From Phoronis australis (lineage: Eukaryota; Phoronida; Phoronidae), in assembly GCA_002633005.1 (NCBI GenBank), contig NMRA01000348.1, positions 299,065 to 359,064 on the forward strand: a stretch of DNA of 60,000 nucleotides, read 5' to 3'. A program made the translations under genes and the position numbers. Positions 1 to 13,300 of this stretch are shown here, one piece after another. How positions within the stretch are numbered: the stretch's first letter is position 1; each line of letters starts with the position of its first letter. The notes under the pieces are model-generated. The model worked only from the letters and a program-made list of their open reading frames with translations. It was not told the origin of the DNA and did not search any database.

Positions 1-413
1 TTTTTTTCTTTCAAATTCAGAACAGAAAAGATAATAAAACAGTCTATTTTCTAATAATATTAGGTTTTGGCCAAAAAACAAGTATGAAGTGGAAAACAAA
101 AATCACCCCATAGCGCAGCATGAAAACGACATACAGGCTCGCAATGCTGAGAGTTCACTCAATAGGAATGATGCATACAGTCTAGAGTTGTGGTAGAGTA
201 TCTAGTAGACCGATATTGTGTCATGCACTGAGATGTGAACTTTCTGCTTGATATTTTGTTTTCTGTCTACTACTGTACTTGAGGATGATGTTTGATTATC
301 ATGGAAATGTCATTTTCATGCTGCACTCTAGCATGATTTTTGTTTTCCACGTCTTAATTCTATGTTCTAAGCATGATAATTAGACCACACTGATTGTATG
401 AAATAAAGCTCAC
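1..413. other. SPG21 intron, no gene seen
   Basis: AT-rich sequence downstream of the SPG21 exon at 414-494 on the minus strand. The next conserved maspardin segment (the GASLGG nucleophile-elbow region) is not here, so it must lie beyond the left edge. I see no other coding or RNA feature. Confidence 0.6.
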
Positions 414-494
414 CTTGTCAGCATGAAGATAATCCAAAAATCTTCTAAAACCTTCACACCACTCAGGAAGACTCCAATAGACAGGATATTCTAC
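414..494 (-). CDS. SPG21: Maspardin (SPG21), internal exon, 27 codons
   Basis: This exon encodes VEYPVYWSLPEWCEGFRRFL and continues to ...DYLHADK. It matches the maspardin segment after the first beta strands (human form has QYPVYW followed by a CDGFRKLLDHLQLDK-like stretch, recalled from family knowledge). Phase 0 at both ends; acceptor CTTAAAG and donor GTGAGC. Maspardin is an alpha/beta-hydrolase-fold protein of endosomal and trans-Golgi membranes, known in mammals as a CD4-binding regulator and the product of the Mast syndrome gene. The exon joins in frame to the one at 997-1158. The rest of the gene to the C-terminus lies left of the window. Confidence 0.92.
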
Positions 495-996
495 CTTTAA
501 GGAAGAAAAAAAACAAGACTACTAAAAAAACTACGACATCTCTTCAGTTTTATAACACATTTAAAATATCAATTGGAAATCAACAGAATTCTGATCCTGT
601 TGCACAACAGAGCAAAGCAAATGTAACTGGACAAAATGACTCGTAATTCCCGGTGATGGCAGCTGAACAAAGGCGTACGTCCCTCCCAGTGTGAAGGTGA
701 CTGTGTGCAACCTTACATCCCATGTCAGTGCAATGGGAGGCAGAAAACGTATGTCATGCAGTCTCCCAGAAGTCCTATAAAGTCTGTGAAGTGAAAACCA
801 GCTCAAGGACAAACAAGTCTCATAAAAACTTCCATCTTTAAAACTAGGTGACGTCACAAGTGGTGTTCAGAAATTATAATCGATAACTGACTTGCTTTTA
901 CTCCATTCTTGACCACATTGCTGTCCATTTCAACTGAGCATGACACAGGACCATACATCAGTTGGAAACTTTGTTTAGCCCATTTTAAAAACTTAC

Positions 997-1158
997 AGAG
1001 ATAACCCTGTAACCGACAGCAGATAGGGACAAAATCTGTTTGAAGAAGACATCTGCTGTGCCACTAGCAGGCGGGAGGAATATCAGCGGACAACGAACAG
1101 AGCGAGGTCCGGCATCATAATACGTCCATGCCTTCTCGCCATCTTCATCCACAATAGT
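997..1158 (-). CDS. SPG21: Maspardin (SPG21), upstream exon, 54 codons
   Basis: The exon encodes [20 protein letters not shown] followed by [20 protein letters not shown] and [14 protein letters not shown]. The blocks [23 protein letters not shown] and GYRVI are hallmarks of maspardin. Phase 0 at both ends, acceptor ATGTGTAG, donor GTAAGT. It precedes the 414-494 exon with a 502-nt intron. The N-terminal exon that should carry the start codon and the conserved SFRS..PLK segment was not found with confidence; it should lie between about 1.2 and 10 kb. Confidence 0.94.
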
Positions 1159-1258
1159 CTACACATGAAAGTAACACAAATCATGAATATTTTTGAGGAA
1201 AATGTCCATAAAACATTAGTCATTTCAGTTTAACATTGAAATCAAAAACTCTGCACTC

Positions 1259-2382
1259 TTAACTCATTCCTCCGTGATCCCACCACATGGTGTGACTGTT
1301 TGTTTTCACTCAAGACCTGATGCCATCTGGAGGCGATATCTAAACAATGTATCTCACAGGCAGATCATGCCTTCAGGAGGGATAGATGGCAGCAACGTAT
1401 TGGTTTAAGTTTAAATGTATCTAGGCTATTTCCAGTTTCCTGTCCAATAAGGATTGAGACACCAGACTATGTATTAACTTGTTGGTTCTGAAGTTAATGT
1501 CTATTGCTTGTTCTTTCTGGATTTTAGATCCATTTCTTCACAAGCAAATTATCAATTCAAGGAAAAACCAGGAAGCATGTTAACTTTGTAGTGGCTGTTG
1601 TGGTAACTTTTGAAAGGTTATAGAGATATTTGTTTGATATGAAGACTAGAATGAAGATAACTGCCCTGAAATGGAGCCTAATTGGTATTACATAACAGTG
1701 CTGTCACCACTTAATCATCTGCTAGGGTGCTCCGGTTTATTTTATTTGAACTGACCAGAAACAATAACAAAATGTTCAGTTACTACTCTGTGACTAGCAC
1801 TGTGCACACACTCACTTGAAATTGCTGCCTTGATATTATACGGACATCATCTCTGCTGCTCTCTCACAGCAATTTAAGTTTTTATTATGGAGGATAGTGT
1901 GGATACTGATGACACTGGTCACATTTAGATAGACTTCAGTGATTATGGATGTGAAATTGTGGATACTGATGGCACTCAGTGGTCAGATTTAGATACATAT
2001 TTCAGTGATCTAGATTATGATTGGGATATGCCACATGGAAAACTTTCTTGACATGTTTTCTGGAAATTTAAATGAATTATTTGTAAACAAATGTCTTTGT
2101 TTCTGGAAAACAAAAAGTGAAACTATTTGTTGAACCCTTTATCAATATTGAACTTGGATAAATGTTATATCAACATAAAGCTCATTTACTTAAGATGTGT
2201 TGCTGAAAGTTTGGTAAGTATATGTTTACTAATGACTGAGTGACAAGGTTTTAATCCTATGCAGTGCTTCTGACCTAGTTCTGAGTGAAATACCCTCCGA
2301 CTTCAAGGGGGTAGACATTCCACAGTTCAGCCAGGGCAGTAAGTTGTTTATGCCACATGGTGCTCAGGGTCGAGGAAGTTAA
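1259..2382. mobile_element. piggyBac-like non-autonomous element or relic, about 1.1 kb
   Basis: TTAA occurs at both ends (1259-1262 and 2379-2382), and the ends read inward as related sequences: CTCATTCCTCCGTGATCCC on the left and CTTCCTCGACCCTGAGCACC on the right, both followed by an ACCACATGG/ACCATGTGG block. On the plus strand at 1888 an acidic open frame begins MEDSVDTDDTGHI, hits a stop, then resumes as DFSDYGCEIVDTDGTQWSDL. Acidic Asp/Ser-rich N-termini are usual in piggyBac transposases. Two imperfect copies of a roughly 65-nt unit (GTGGATACTGATG...) make up this frame. The terminal match is imperfect, so family assignment is inferred. Confidence 0.5.
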
Positions 2383-3459
2383 TGAGTGCAAAACAAACTT
2401 AACTCTATGCTAACTCAAATGCTATAGGAAGCAGCTTGGATGCATGAAAACCAAGTCTGCACCAGGCTTATCTATTGAACTTGACATTAAACTGGTAATC
2501 ATGCTAACCACACTGCCAGACAGGCAAAATTACATTTCATGGCAAAAGTAGTTGCAGATGCACGGTTAAGGTAAAAATTCCCCAGATTGGGACGCATTAC
2601 GGCAGACTGTGAAATTTCATTTTGTCAAATATCTTAAAAGAAATAACATTTCCGGAAATTTCACTTTGCTTTTAGCATGGTTTCTATGGAGTAGCTATAA
2701 CCAAGCAACACTTTGTGCATTGTCAACAAAGTGGAAAGCCTCTTAAAAATAGAAATGCCGCAATTTTAACAATAATTTTTGCCTCAAATTGAAGAATTTT
2801 TACTTCATCATTGCAAAGTAATTAGACATAAACACCAGTTGGCGTGGCGGACTGACAACCTTTTTCTGTGGTACTGTACTCCTGAAGCTCTGATATTCCT
2901 GCGATGACACTAAGACGGTATCACCCATTGTACTTTCACATCACCAAAACTTGTAACCTACAATATATCAAAACATCTGCAGACCATAACTCGAGGTATA
3001 ATAACGCAAGTGAATTGCCTGTCATGGCTGCCAGTGTGCTCAGGGTCAACTAGAAAGATGATAGGTGGGCACTTAGTATGTGTTTTCCACAGACCTCTTT
3101 GCAAATGCATGCTCTAAATTTTAAGTTTAGCTTTTAATAAAAGTTGGTATCAACAGCTCCACATATTTGACAAAGCAGACTGCTCAAAGGGAAATAACGT
3201 CAATTGGGGCTTAAACTTTTTCAGACCATCGTAAAGCATCGGCCTTTTTTCATTTAGGCCTTTTGAAATTGACATGCAAATTCAGTGTGACATAGGAGCT
3301 CAATTTGACCATTCAAAGACAAAAACTTGTAGGTTCTAGTGTTTTAGAATTACCACAATCGTCACTGCTTGACACGCTCTTCTACCTCTGTGGGCCATAC
3401 TTGTAACAGCTATCTACTTCCGCCTTAAAGTATTGTCAAGTGATGTGTATTGCTATGAA

Positions 3460-3606
3460 AGTCATGGACGGCGCGGCGCTGGAAAAAGTGGGGGGCTAAA
3501 GCCCCCCCATCCACCCTGTAGACCATGTCCATAGGCAGCGTAGCCCTGAAAAATGTGGGGGCTATACCCCCCCCCCCACCCCCCTATGGTGCACCGCCCA
3601 TGAAAG
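3460..3606. repeat. C-rich dispersed repeat, copy 1
   Basis: The segment holds two related units, each with a GCGGCGCTGGAAAAAGTG-like or CCTGAAAAATGTG block, a G run, a CTAAAGCCCCCC/CTATACCCCCCC block, and a GTAGACCA or TATGGTGCACC end. The G run and C run can pair as short hairpins. A related copy lies at about 5968-6066. Confidence 0.5.
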
Positions 3607-5967
3607 TCCAGAGTTGACTTGGCAGAAAGCCACTTGGCTCCAAATGGGAAATGAAGCCACAAATACAAGGAAAAGGGTTGTTGCCAAACAAATGCGAATC
3701 CCATCATTTTAATTACAACTTTTTAAAAGCAAATGGTCGATGCTACCGGCAGGTTTAGCCTCATAACTATTTCATGGATCGAATTGGCGACTTGCAACTC
3801 GTCAATGCGACCTCAGATTTTGTTTGGCGACCTGGCTTTGTCCGTTGTCACGAAGTAGCCGGATTTTTGCTTGTTAAACCAAGTCCTGGCTAGGTAAAGT
3901 CGAGCCCTGCATTTCAGAAACGTTGTGCAACAGATATTGAGTGATACCCTGAATACTTAATAACACATATCATGTATGGTTTTACCTTTTTGCAGTGATT
4001 CTATTTTTCACACAGGATATTTCCGCAAGCACTCGAAGTTAACCCGGAAGTCACAAGAGCAACATATACAACTCCGCATATCGGAGAGCGACGATAAGCC
4101 ACCTGTTGATTGAAATTAAAGCCAATCAGTGCTGGGCTGCCTCCTGGCTCAGTATTCATCGTTTTCCGTACAATGTTATAATACAAATTTAAGTAGAACT
4201 TGGGAAATGTTTCTGCTGCCAGGTCGAACCTTTGAATTTTCTAACGGATTTTTAAGGATCTGAAATTGTTTTTGAAAAGCCTAAAATCTACAGACATTGA
4301 TGATCGATAGCTGGCTTCAGTGAACATCACGGCGTTTCAGTTCTCGTTGCTCCCAGCTTGTTCGATTCTATAGCTCAACAACAATTTGGGGAAGTTTACC
4401 CCTGTAGCCAATAACTTATACGACTGATTAATTCCATTCTGGCATTTACGGTTGGAGGGCCAGCTCTCTTTTGTTCGATAATTGCTCAAATCTCCGATAA
4501 GATCGTATCTACCCTGACTTGGTTGTGCTATTAAAAATAAAAGTTAAAATATAACACATTCGAACCAATAGTGTTAGTGACATTTTTTGATGCTGCTGAT
4601 AATTAGTCTAATTAAAAGCAATGTTATGCAATTTTAGTGACTAGTGTATAATTAATTAAACATATTGGTTGTTTACCAAAATTTGTAACCTCCTATAGGT
4701 GTTCATGGGAAGTGATTCACCACATGTCTGTTACCAGTTGTGGGATGTTTATGATAACAATTGTGCCTTGTTTTGCAAGTTGTGTTACTTAAAGTCTTTG
4801 AAAACCTGTCAGCTTTGGGATGAGGCATTTCCGACAACAACAATAATCTGTTATTTGTCCATCGGAATTACTCAACTCTTGATTGTCCTGCACCATAATT
4901 GGTAATGACTTGGGTTCATTGCTGGAGTCCAGCAGATTGATTCACAGAATTGGTTTGGAACCAGCGACCTTGTTCAGAGAATTGTTTTGGAACTAGATGT
5001 AGCATTTTGGAGGAAGTTTGTGGGGTTTCATGTTTTGAATTATCTCGCCCACTTTTCTTGTGTTCAGTATAAATATTCTGTTAGCTACTCTAGAATTCAT
5101 ATTGCTTGGAGAGAGGCTGCTGCATGCTTCAAAAATATCACAGATACCCAGCGTTGGTAAGAGACAACTTTGTTTCTTGATGTTTTACTATAAACTTTGA
5201 CTTTAGAAACAACTATTCTCAGTTTCGGTTCTTTGATTATTTGATTAACTCATAGAAATTGTTGTAACTACAAGTTTCTGCTAACTATTGTTTGCCAAAT
5301 TGTGAGTTGATATAATATTATTAGACATGCAATTTTCTGTATTTTAGTATGATGTATTTGGTACCTCAATTTGTATTAGATATTGTATTATCTTTATTAA
5401 TTGTTTCAGGTTTAACCGTATCTCACCGTATTGAATATCGTATTATTACTCGAATCACATCATAAATAAAGTTTTATGAGCCAATGTTACGGTATTATTA
5501 TTATACGCGTGTAAACCGCTGGGTCAACAACAACAACAAGAGAGACAATATATCTAATGTGCGTGCGACTGTACGCTACAAATAGCATTTCTGAAATCTT
5601 CTTCAAATGGTGATCATGCTTAGTTTTCGAATCGCCCAACTGGAACCGAAGTTACGACAATGTATTCTTTCCGAATACACCAATTCACTGACTGTGTTCA
5701 GTCACACGTGGTCTGAAATAAGCCTCACTGGTAGATAATTGGCCTGCTTAATTGTTGTCGTAACAGACAAAAGATTGTGCTTGACTGTTAACAAAGAAGC
5801 AAGATGTTATCACACGCTCAGAACCCCCTACGTCTGGTAAAGTCACTGAACGTGACAACGCTGTCATAAGGCTAAATGTATGACCATTCACCGATCTGCC
5901 ACGGAGACGACTGCCAAGATATTAGTGCCTATCCTTACAGCCCCTGAGTTTGACGGGACATACATGT

Positions 5968-6066
5968 AGGCCGCGCAGCACTGAAATAAAGTGGGGGACT
6001 CAGTATAGTCCTATACCCGCTCCCACCCTGGCCCCCTGTAGTAGACCAGGTGCGCTGCCTGCAATG
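5968..6066. repeat. C-rich dispersed repeat, copy 2
   Basis: It begins GGCCGCGCAGCACTGAAAT, followed by AAAGTGGGGGACT, CTATACCCGCTCCCACCCTG and GTAGTAGACCAGGTGCGCTG. The order of blocks is that of the repeat at 3460-3606, so both are diverged copies of one family. Confidence 0.5.
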
Positions 6067-9000
6067 CGGGATATTCTTTCAAACCTCCAAATAGTGGCAA
6101 AGTAATGTGCCTGATGTCTTTGACACGGAAATCACGTGGACGAACTTGGCGGTACAGGTAGTGTGGCTGCGGGCCATTCGTCGATCGCCGAACTTAGGCA
6201 CTCAGTTGAAACCCCGGAATGCCGCAGTCACATCACTAGACACACGTTACCTACTAAGGTTGCTCTCAAATGATTCGTCCCTGTACATATCAATTCATAG
6301 GAGACAACTCTTCCTGATTGCACGAGGACACTGTGTCTGTAGACCTACGTGTACTGGATCGGCTCACGGAGGTGGTCAATTTGCCATGTTTCAAAAACAA
6401 CTCAGTTATTTGTTTGCGATAAAGGCAAATACACCAAAACATAACACAAATGTTTCAGTGCTAAGCCACTGAGGCAAGCTGACTATGATTTGAATCGAAG
6501 CTAAAGACGCCCGAACACGTCGGCACGCTCACAGGGATGTCAGTGACCGTTTGACATAAGAAAAGTACATGAGGTAAGCTGAGATCAAAGCGAAGGACAT
6601 AGCTTATCAACAGGTACTGTAGGGTTCTCAAATTCGACATAATCGCCTAGCTAATACAAGTTCAAATGAATTTTCTCGTAATGTTTGCCGATATCTCACA
6701 AAGACATGTGAATGCTCTTGTAAGTTTTCGAGATTCCTGCGTCTGACGCCGCCGGGGAGACAACCCCGCGCTCGTCCTCAAAAGTTTCAGCCATGAAGAC
6801 AATGCGATCATCGGGACCTACAGTAGCTACGTACTGAACTATAGTATAAGCCGGGCTATAATTAACCAAAAATAATATTCGTCATATTTGAATACGTATC
6901 GCGTGCAAACGTCTAGCCCTTGATTTGTCACCACTATTCCCTGTAACCAGTAAACTACAGTGGGTCATTTGGGTGATTGTGTCGCCTTAAAACTGATACG
7001 CACGTTACGAACGTTAAACAAAAAGTGTCACGCGCTACGCGAGCAGGCAGCGACTGAATGTTACCGAGTATTTATCTTATATGTTGTTGACTTGAAAACA
7101 TGCTTTTTCAAAGCAAACTGAATCAGATTTTTAAGTCCAAGAAAACAATGTTTACGAAATGTAAAGCTGTAATGCTCCATGGGTCCCAACTTGTCTCAGG
7201 CTGGCAAGGGATGACGTAGTCTTTCGGTATCAGCTGGCGTTCTCTTTTTCCGTGAAACTGGATACGATTGAACATAACGCCCAACTCTGGGCTACCCTTA
7301 GTATTTATATCTGTATTTTAGTTAAGGGTCCCCTCACGGGATTCTCAATATTGACCCTCTTTTCCTGTTTTTGTGACATCCCTTTTCACTTTCCAGCGTT
7401 AAGGAGAGTGAACCCGTTATCGAATCATTTGTTTCTCTTTTTCGTGATATTGGCTTTTATAATAGAGTATCGGGGCAGCATGTCTTTCACATCAAAGACA
7501 TATTTTAAATGTTTCTTATACATGAGAGTACGGGTTTTAGTCTAACATGAGGTGAATATGATGATTTTGGATCAATATTTGGTGCTCATGTGCAGTGAAT
7601 ATTAGCAGAAAGTGTTTCATTTGTGGCTGTGCATAAGAAAACATGGAAGGCCGGCGTGAAGCAGTTGCCCTGTCTTTTCCACCCCAGTAAACAGCACGGT
7701 CACGTGATGCAAGTGGGTTAAGGTAGAAAACATGCAAAATAATTGGTCGTGAAAACCGCAGAATATTCTCATGAACCGTCATCAATGTGATTTCCTACGA
7801 AACCAGCAAAGCTGACGTCGATACCAAATATTTCAAACAAATATTTTCCCTTAAGTTGCCTAATGGAATGTGGATATAGGCCTACATGTTTATACTCATT
7901 GGATTGAAACGACACGGCAGTCGCACTCGTTTCTGACACAAAGGACTCTCCGGTAACTGACCACGAGAATGACATCGGCATCCTTGTCTTTGTAACATGT
8001 TGCTCGTTAGCAATTTCCGTTCACGCTGCCGTTGTTTATTACACTCAGCCCATGCGTGTTGTGTAAGAATACGTGTACGTGACATTAATCGTCACGTGAC
8101 CGTGTGGAACTAAAGACCGCAAGCGAAGTAGACGGTAAGCTTACCCTTAAATTTAAGACCTGTATTAGCTACCAGGGACGTTGCTTTTTATGCAACGTGT
8201 GTAGAGGATTAATGGTGACGAAAAAGCATTAAAACAAAACGTTTCTTGGTTACCAGTTTATTTTAACAAAGAAAACATGATATTCGAGCAAAGTCTACAC
8301 TCTTTTAAGCCTAAAAAAGCTTGGCTGAAACATGATCTTTAAAAATGCGATGATTTGCAGATTTTGTGACACTGAACACTTTGCGCTTCACCATGTAAGG
8401 GTATAGTGCGCATGTGCAAAGTACAAGGATATTAACTTATGCGGCTGAGCGTTCTGTAAAACTGATATAGCAGGCAAATGTGGCAGGTAAGCCCATGTAT
8501 ATTCAACTTTGTCACAGAAGCTCAAGAATATTACATTTTCTGACAAGCTTATACGACTAGCTGCATGGAACTCTTACTTTCACCGGTTTCTTCAACAGAA
8601 TGACTATACGTGCAGGGATCATTTTAGAAAAAAATATCTTGGTAATTGCCTCAAGTATACGGGTCATCTTTGAGGATCTATGGGCCATTTTAATTTTTGT
8701 CCTTTTCAGTTCCAATTATAATGGGATTTGGTGCCTCGAGTTAAGCAACCACAGAGCCTAAATTAACATTTTTTTTCGCCAAATGATGGAGAGCGCTCCT
8801 AAAATTACCCCTGTACACGTCGGCTAGATGTGTAACAAAACTAGATCATAAAAGATACACCCTTACACACAAGTACCAGAACTTGAATATTACAAAAATA
8901 CAAAAATGAAAACAACACACACACGTCTTGGACATTCTGGTTCGAATAAAATTGTGCGGAGTATGCCCACTTAGGTCTAACGCTCAGAATGTCATAAATT

Positions 9001-10294
9001 GCTATTAACAAATATTCAAAAATATATTAAAGTATCTCGATTAATACTATAATACCATACCTCACCCAGTCGTTGATTTATAACGCAGTGAGCAATGAGG
9101 CACTTAAAAGTAATTTGCCTTTAAAAAGCGAACAGTAGCAATAGTTAGGAACTGATGAAGGAAGGGCCTTCATTATTTGTTTGGGTTTTAGTGCCCATTC
9201 ATGTCGAAGAAAAAACAATGCAGGTACACTTTTTAAAGTAGGAAATATATGTCTAAGTTGCTCACTGTTCGACAAAACAATTTGACACAAAACTTGTGCC
9301 ATCAAAAATACGAGAATCATTTTCCTGAACAACGGGGATAAGCGACGTCAGTCTTGAAAGGAGTACAGTTTTGCACTCAACTCTCGTTTCATTCAACATC
9401 ACTACTCGAAGTTTGCCTTTCGACGCGTAAAATCTAAAATGGTGTGAGATGGACTCATTGGATGGACTTGATTGACTTCCGCCATGTGAGCCGACAAAGA
9501 CATCTGATTGGCCCGTAAGCCAGACTCGTGATCAAGAAACAACCAATTGTCTTCACCGGTTGGGCCTATGTAACCAATGGAACCAATCAAGTGCAGCAAT
9601 TGCCAAGCGTCACTTCTTACCCAGCACGAGGACAACGGTAAGTGTTTTACCACTTCCAACAGCGCGTTGGTTAAGACAAAAATTCAGATCTTCATGTTTA
9701 GCTTTTGATGACCTTTTTAAGATTAATACAAAAGCGTAAAAGTGAAAAACATAGAGTCCTCAGGCACAGGACCAAAGATATTACCTCTCCCTTCTATCGG
9801 ATCTTTGCTGGTCTTTGTCACACAGATATATAACTATCAACAGAAAACTTAAATAAGACATTAAGAACTAGCCTCTAATTCTCTGGATAAATGCTGTCAC
9901 CTCAGTAGCGTTCTTACTGCCCAATCTCCATCAAAATTACACACGAGTAAACATCTCGCGGACGTTATCAACGACCGGTCATGACTGATGAAGACTGCTA
10001 ATCGTAAAGAACTTTCACGGGTTTCAACAATATAGCCGAGACGATATAGGATATCATAGGGTGCAAAAGTCAGACGTCGGTGATTTTAAAATGGAATGTT
10101 GGGGTCCGTGTTTTGCTTACACCATTAGTGCAGCGTAGGTACCCCAGCACCCCAATCCCACGAATGTACTGCAACAGAGTTCCAAAGTGCACTGGATCTA
10201 ACATATTAAACGGACATTTACTGACAAACAGAAAAAATATATCAAACTAAATTTTGAAAACTCTAGGACTAGACCTCCTGTTCATGTCGTGTAG

Positions 10295-10335
10295 CTAATC
10301 TTGATGGCCAGAGTGACTGGTTGCCATGACGCGTC
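10295..10335 (-). CDS. Gene A exon 40: C-terminus and stop
   Basis: Completes the split Gly codon and encodes GRVMATSHSGHQD then TAG at 10295-10297. Acceptor TTTTTGTAG. The ending is homologous to that of gene B (GRLMLTSHGAPSYNGQ, stop), which supports both models. No clear AATAAA signal was found close by on the minus strand. Confidence 0.88.
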
Positions 10336-13300
10336 CTACAAAAACAAACCACATGTTTAGCATGAGGTCATTGTGGAGATTTGGACATTGTGGTATGACA
10401 TTGAAGTGCCAAATTTAGGAATAAAAGTAAGTAGGGGAATCTAAGCGCCACAAAGTGGGTGGAGTGTGACAATACATTGTACTTTTGGTCTCTCATTTTT
10501 CACATTACTCGACTCTTCCGTAAACGGTATGAGGTGATTTACCTTTTCCAGAACTATTGCTCTTAAGCGACGTTTGTGATCTATTGTCCACTGCCGTCTC
10601 ATTTATCGTGTTATAAGCCGCCGGCTCGTCAGCTGAAACAATGCAGACCACAATAAACGGAGAACAATGTAATGAGGATTGACATATCGAAAAGGTGGCG
10701 AATCCAATGTGTAATTAAGTGGACATTTCAAAGCAAAAATGTCAGCGTGGCATCTAGTAGGACACGTCGAATGCCTTGTTTTAGTCGAGTTCAGCTGGGG
10801 CCGGGTCCCCTTCCCTCCCTAAACCGACCTATGCAAAGTAGGTAAAGTCACGTGATATCAGGTTTTGATTTACCACGGTTTCGATTCAAAGCATTAGTTG
10901 CTCACATTCACGGTTCATGGTCGGGAAAAGGGCTGCACCATGGTAGAGGTTTCGTTTAGATTTCCACAAAACAAAATGTCCATATATTTATCTCCAACTT
11001 GTACTCGTTCGTAAATACCACGTTACACCATAAACGAATACCGTGCGTGTATTTCCTACCTGTCTGAGGTTCCATAGCAGTTTCTTGAAGGCTCTGTCGG
11101 GATCTGTCGTCCATTGAAGAGCTTCCAACGCGTTTGTTCTTCTTCAACTTAGAGCACACAACGATAGCAATCACTACAGTCAGGATTAGGACAAGAACGC
11201 CACCTACGGCCGCACCGATGATTATTCCTATGTGCACGCCGGCGGGAGCCTTGGTTGCCACTGAAGAACACAATCGGATAACGCTTGAGCCATGAAAGGT
11301 AACGGAACGGAGTGATTTTATTCATAAAAGACTACTACATTATGGACACTAGGCTATTAACAGAATTGCCATGTGAAGGAAAAATTGTACGTTAATCAAG
11401 GAACAAAGGCATTTCCCGATAGATGTAGCAGTAGTGATGCATTTTTCAACCTCATGCAATAGAAATGCTTGGATGTTATGTTATAACCAACCAGAATGTT
11501 TGGATGTTAAAGCAATGAGAAATCACGTTGCAGGGCCAATCTATAAAGTTTCTTCTCACAGTTTTAAAAAGAATGCACACAGGTTAGTAGAATTGGCGTC
11601 GTTGAAGTTTCAATTCACATACAGGTGTAGCAATGTTGTTTTTCCGTAGCATGCAGATGAGTTAATTACGAAGGACTTACCGGGTTGGGCAGTGGTCGGA
11701 GCAGCGGTAGTCACTGCAGTCGCGACAACAACGAGAGACCCGGGCACTGTACTCAATGTGTTGCCACTCAGATCTTTTATGGCTAATGTACCGTTTGCGA
11801 TGGCAGTAGTTAGGACGTTCATGACGGCACTCGACAGAACAGTCGATGCGCCTGTTGGCGGCAGGAGGTCAAATGTCACGATTATACTTCCTGAAATGAT
11901 CAAATCAGCAACTTAATCAAACAAAATGCCTTCGACCACAGACTGCGAAGGTAATATACGAACATTTGTAACAATCTTTTTTAAAAACACTTATGGTATA
12001 CATGTCCCTGTGTTGCCTTATTGCTTTCAAAATGTGCCATTTTCGCAATCGGAATTTTATGATTTTCATGAAAAAACAAAAGAAGATGCATGAAATAAAA
12101 ACAAAATGATTTCTTATAAATCTGTATGGTAATTTTTAAAATTTAGTCTTGAAGAGTAATATCAAATAAAATTTGATCATATTACTGATACCGTTTTTTG
12201 TTCTCTGCATTGTTCTTTTTGCCAAATATTATCAAAAAGGCATGGTCACGTGACTTTATCTCCGGCAGATTGGTTAAAAGTAAAAAAACTAAGTTGTCTG
12301 TTTTAAGAAATCATGTACTCTTTGTTAAACTCTAAAGTTTTGTAGATAAATACAGGTTATAAATGTACAACGTACTGTTTGCACCAGTGGTTAAAAGTAA
12401 GAAGTCAAGTAAATTAGCAACGAACGACGGGACCTTTATAAGGTCATTATCTGCGCAACCTGCGCTGATGATATTTGGCAGTAAATACACGCCACTACTG
12501 GAAACATTATTTTATGAATGTACCTGCACACCACATTAACAAACAATAGTTATAAATCTGGGCCATAATCTCGCGAAGGAAGGGTGTGTGGTCACGTGCT
12601 TCGCTTGCACAGTACGTGTATTACATGGCGATATCTCGGCAGGCAGAAGTGGCTAGGGCATATGTTTATGTAGCTTACCGGATTTAACATCCAGGTTCTG
12701 AATTCTGGTTCCATCAACGCCAAGTTTGGTGGCGAGCTGGCTTTTGAGCGAGACCAAGAACTCAGATTTGTTATTGCCAACCACGTCGCTGTAGTTGGCA
12801 TCGAGCTTGAAGGTGACCTCGACTTTGGGAGCGACATCATTCGGATGGGAGGATTTTGTTGTTGCGACTGGAGTTGCTGTAAGATTAAGGTCAATTTGGA
12901 AATGAGACGCTCTTCATGGTGATAATGCCCGGCTTCGGTGCCAGAAAAACAAATCAGCACATGTGCGCAGACATCACATTCACAAAGATATACAGTAGGT
13001 TGCACAAAGATATGTCAACTGAACATGGTTCCAATCAGTTATGGACGAATGTTGAGGAAGAAATAGCTACGGACCTCGCTTGCAGTCGATGAACATTTTC
13101 CCGCCAAGTAGCCAGTCCCATATCGCACACTTCGGATTTGCATGCAACTAATTTCGTACACAGTCATTTCATTACAAACATAACCTGTCTATGTATGTGA
13201 TGAGGTGAGAATCACAATTGCAGTATTTCGCACACATAAGCTGCCGCTGACGTTGTACCATAAGGATGGTCAACTATCCAGGGTATGGTTCATGAAATGT

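Larger units (their letters stand above)
2383..10294. other. SPG21 5' region and intergenic DNA, no confident gene
   Basis: Between the SPG21 exons and the end of gene A I find no exon that I can defend on either strand. The missing first SPG21 exon and promoter should be here. Two C-rich repeat copies are listed separately. Open frames in this stretch lack family resemblance and have no splice-site support. Confidence 0.5.

Noticed and set aside
8571-8617. Candidate first SPG21 exon (MIPARIVILLKKPVK before donor GTAAGA, phase 0)
   Set aside because: Phase and donor fit, but the conserved SFRS..PLK segment expected in maspardin N-termini is missing, so it is not strong enough to annotate.
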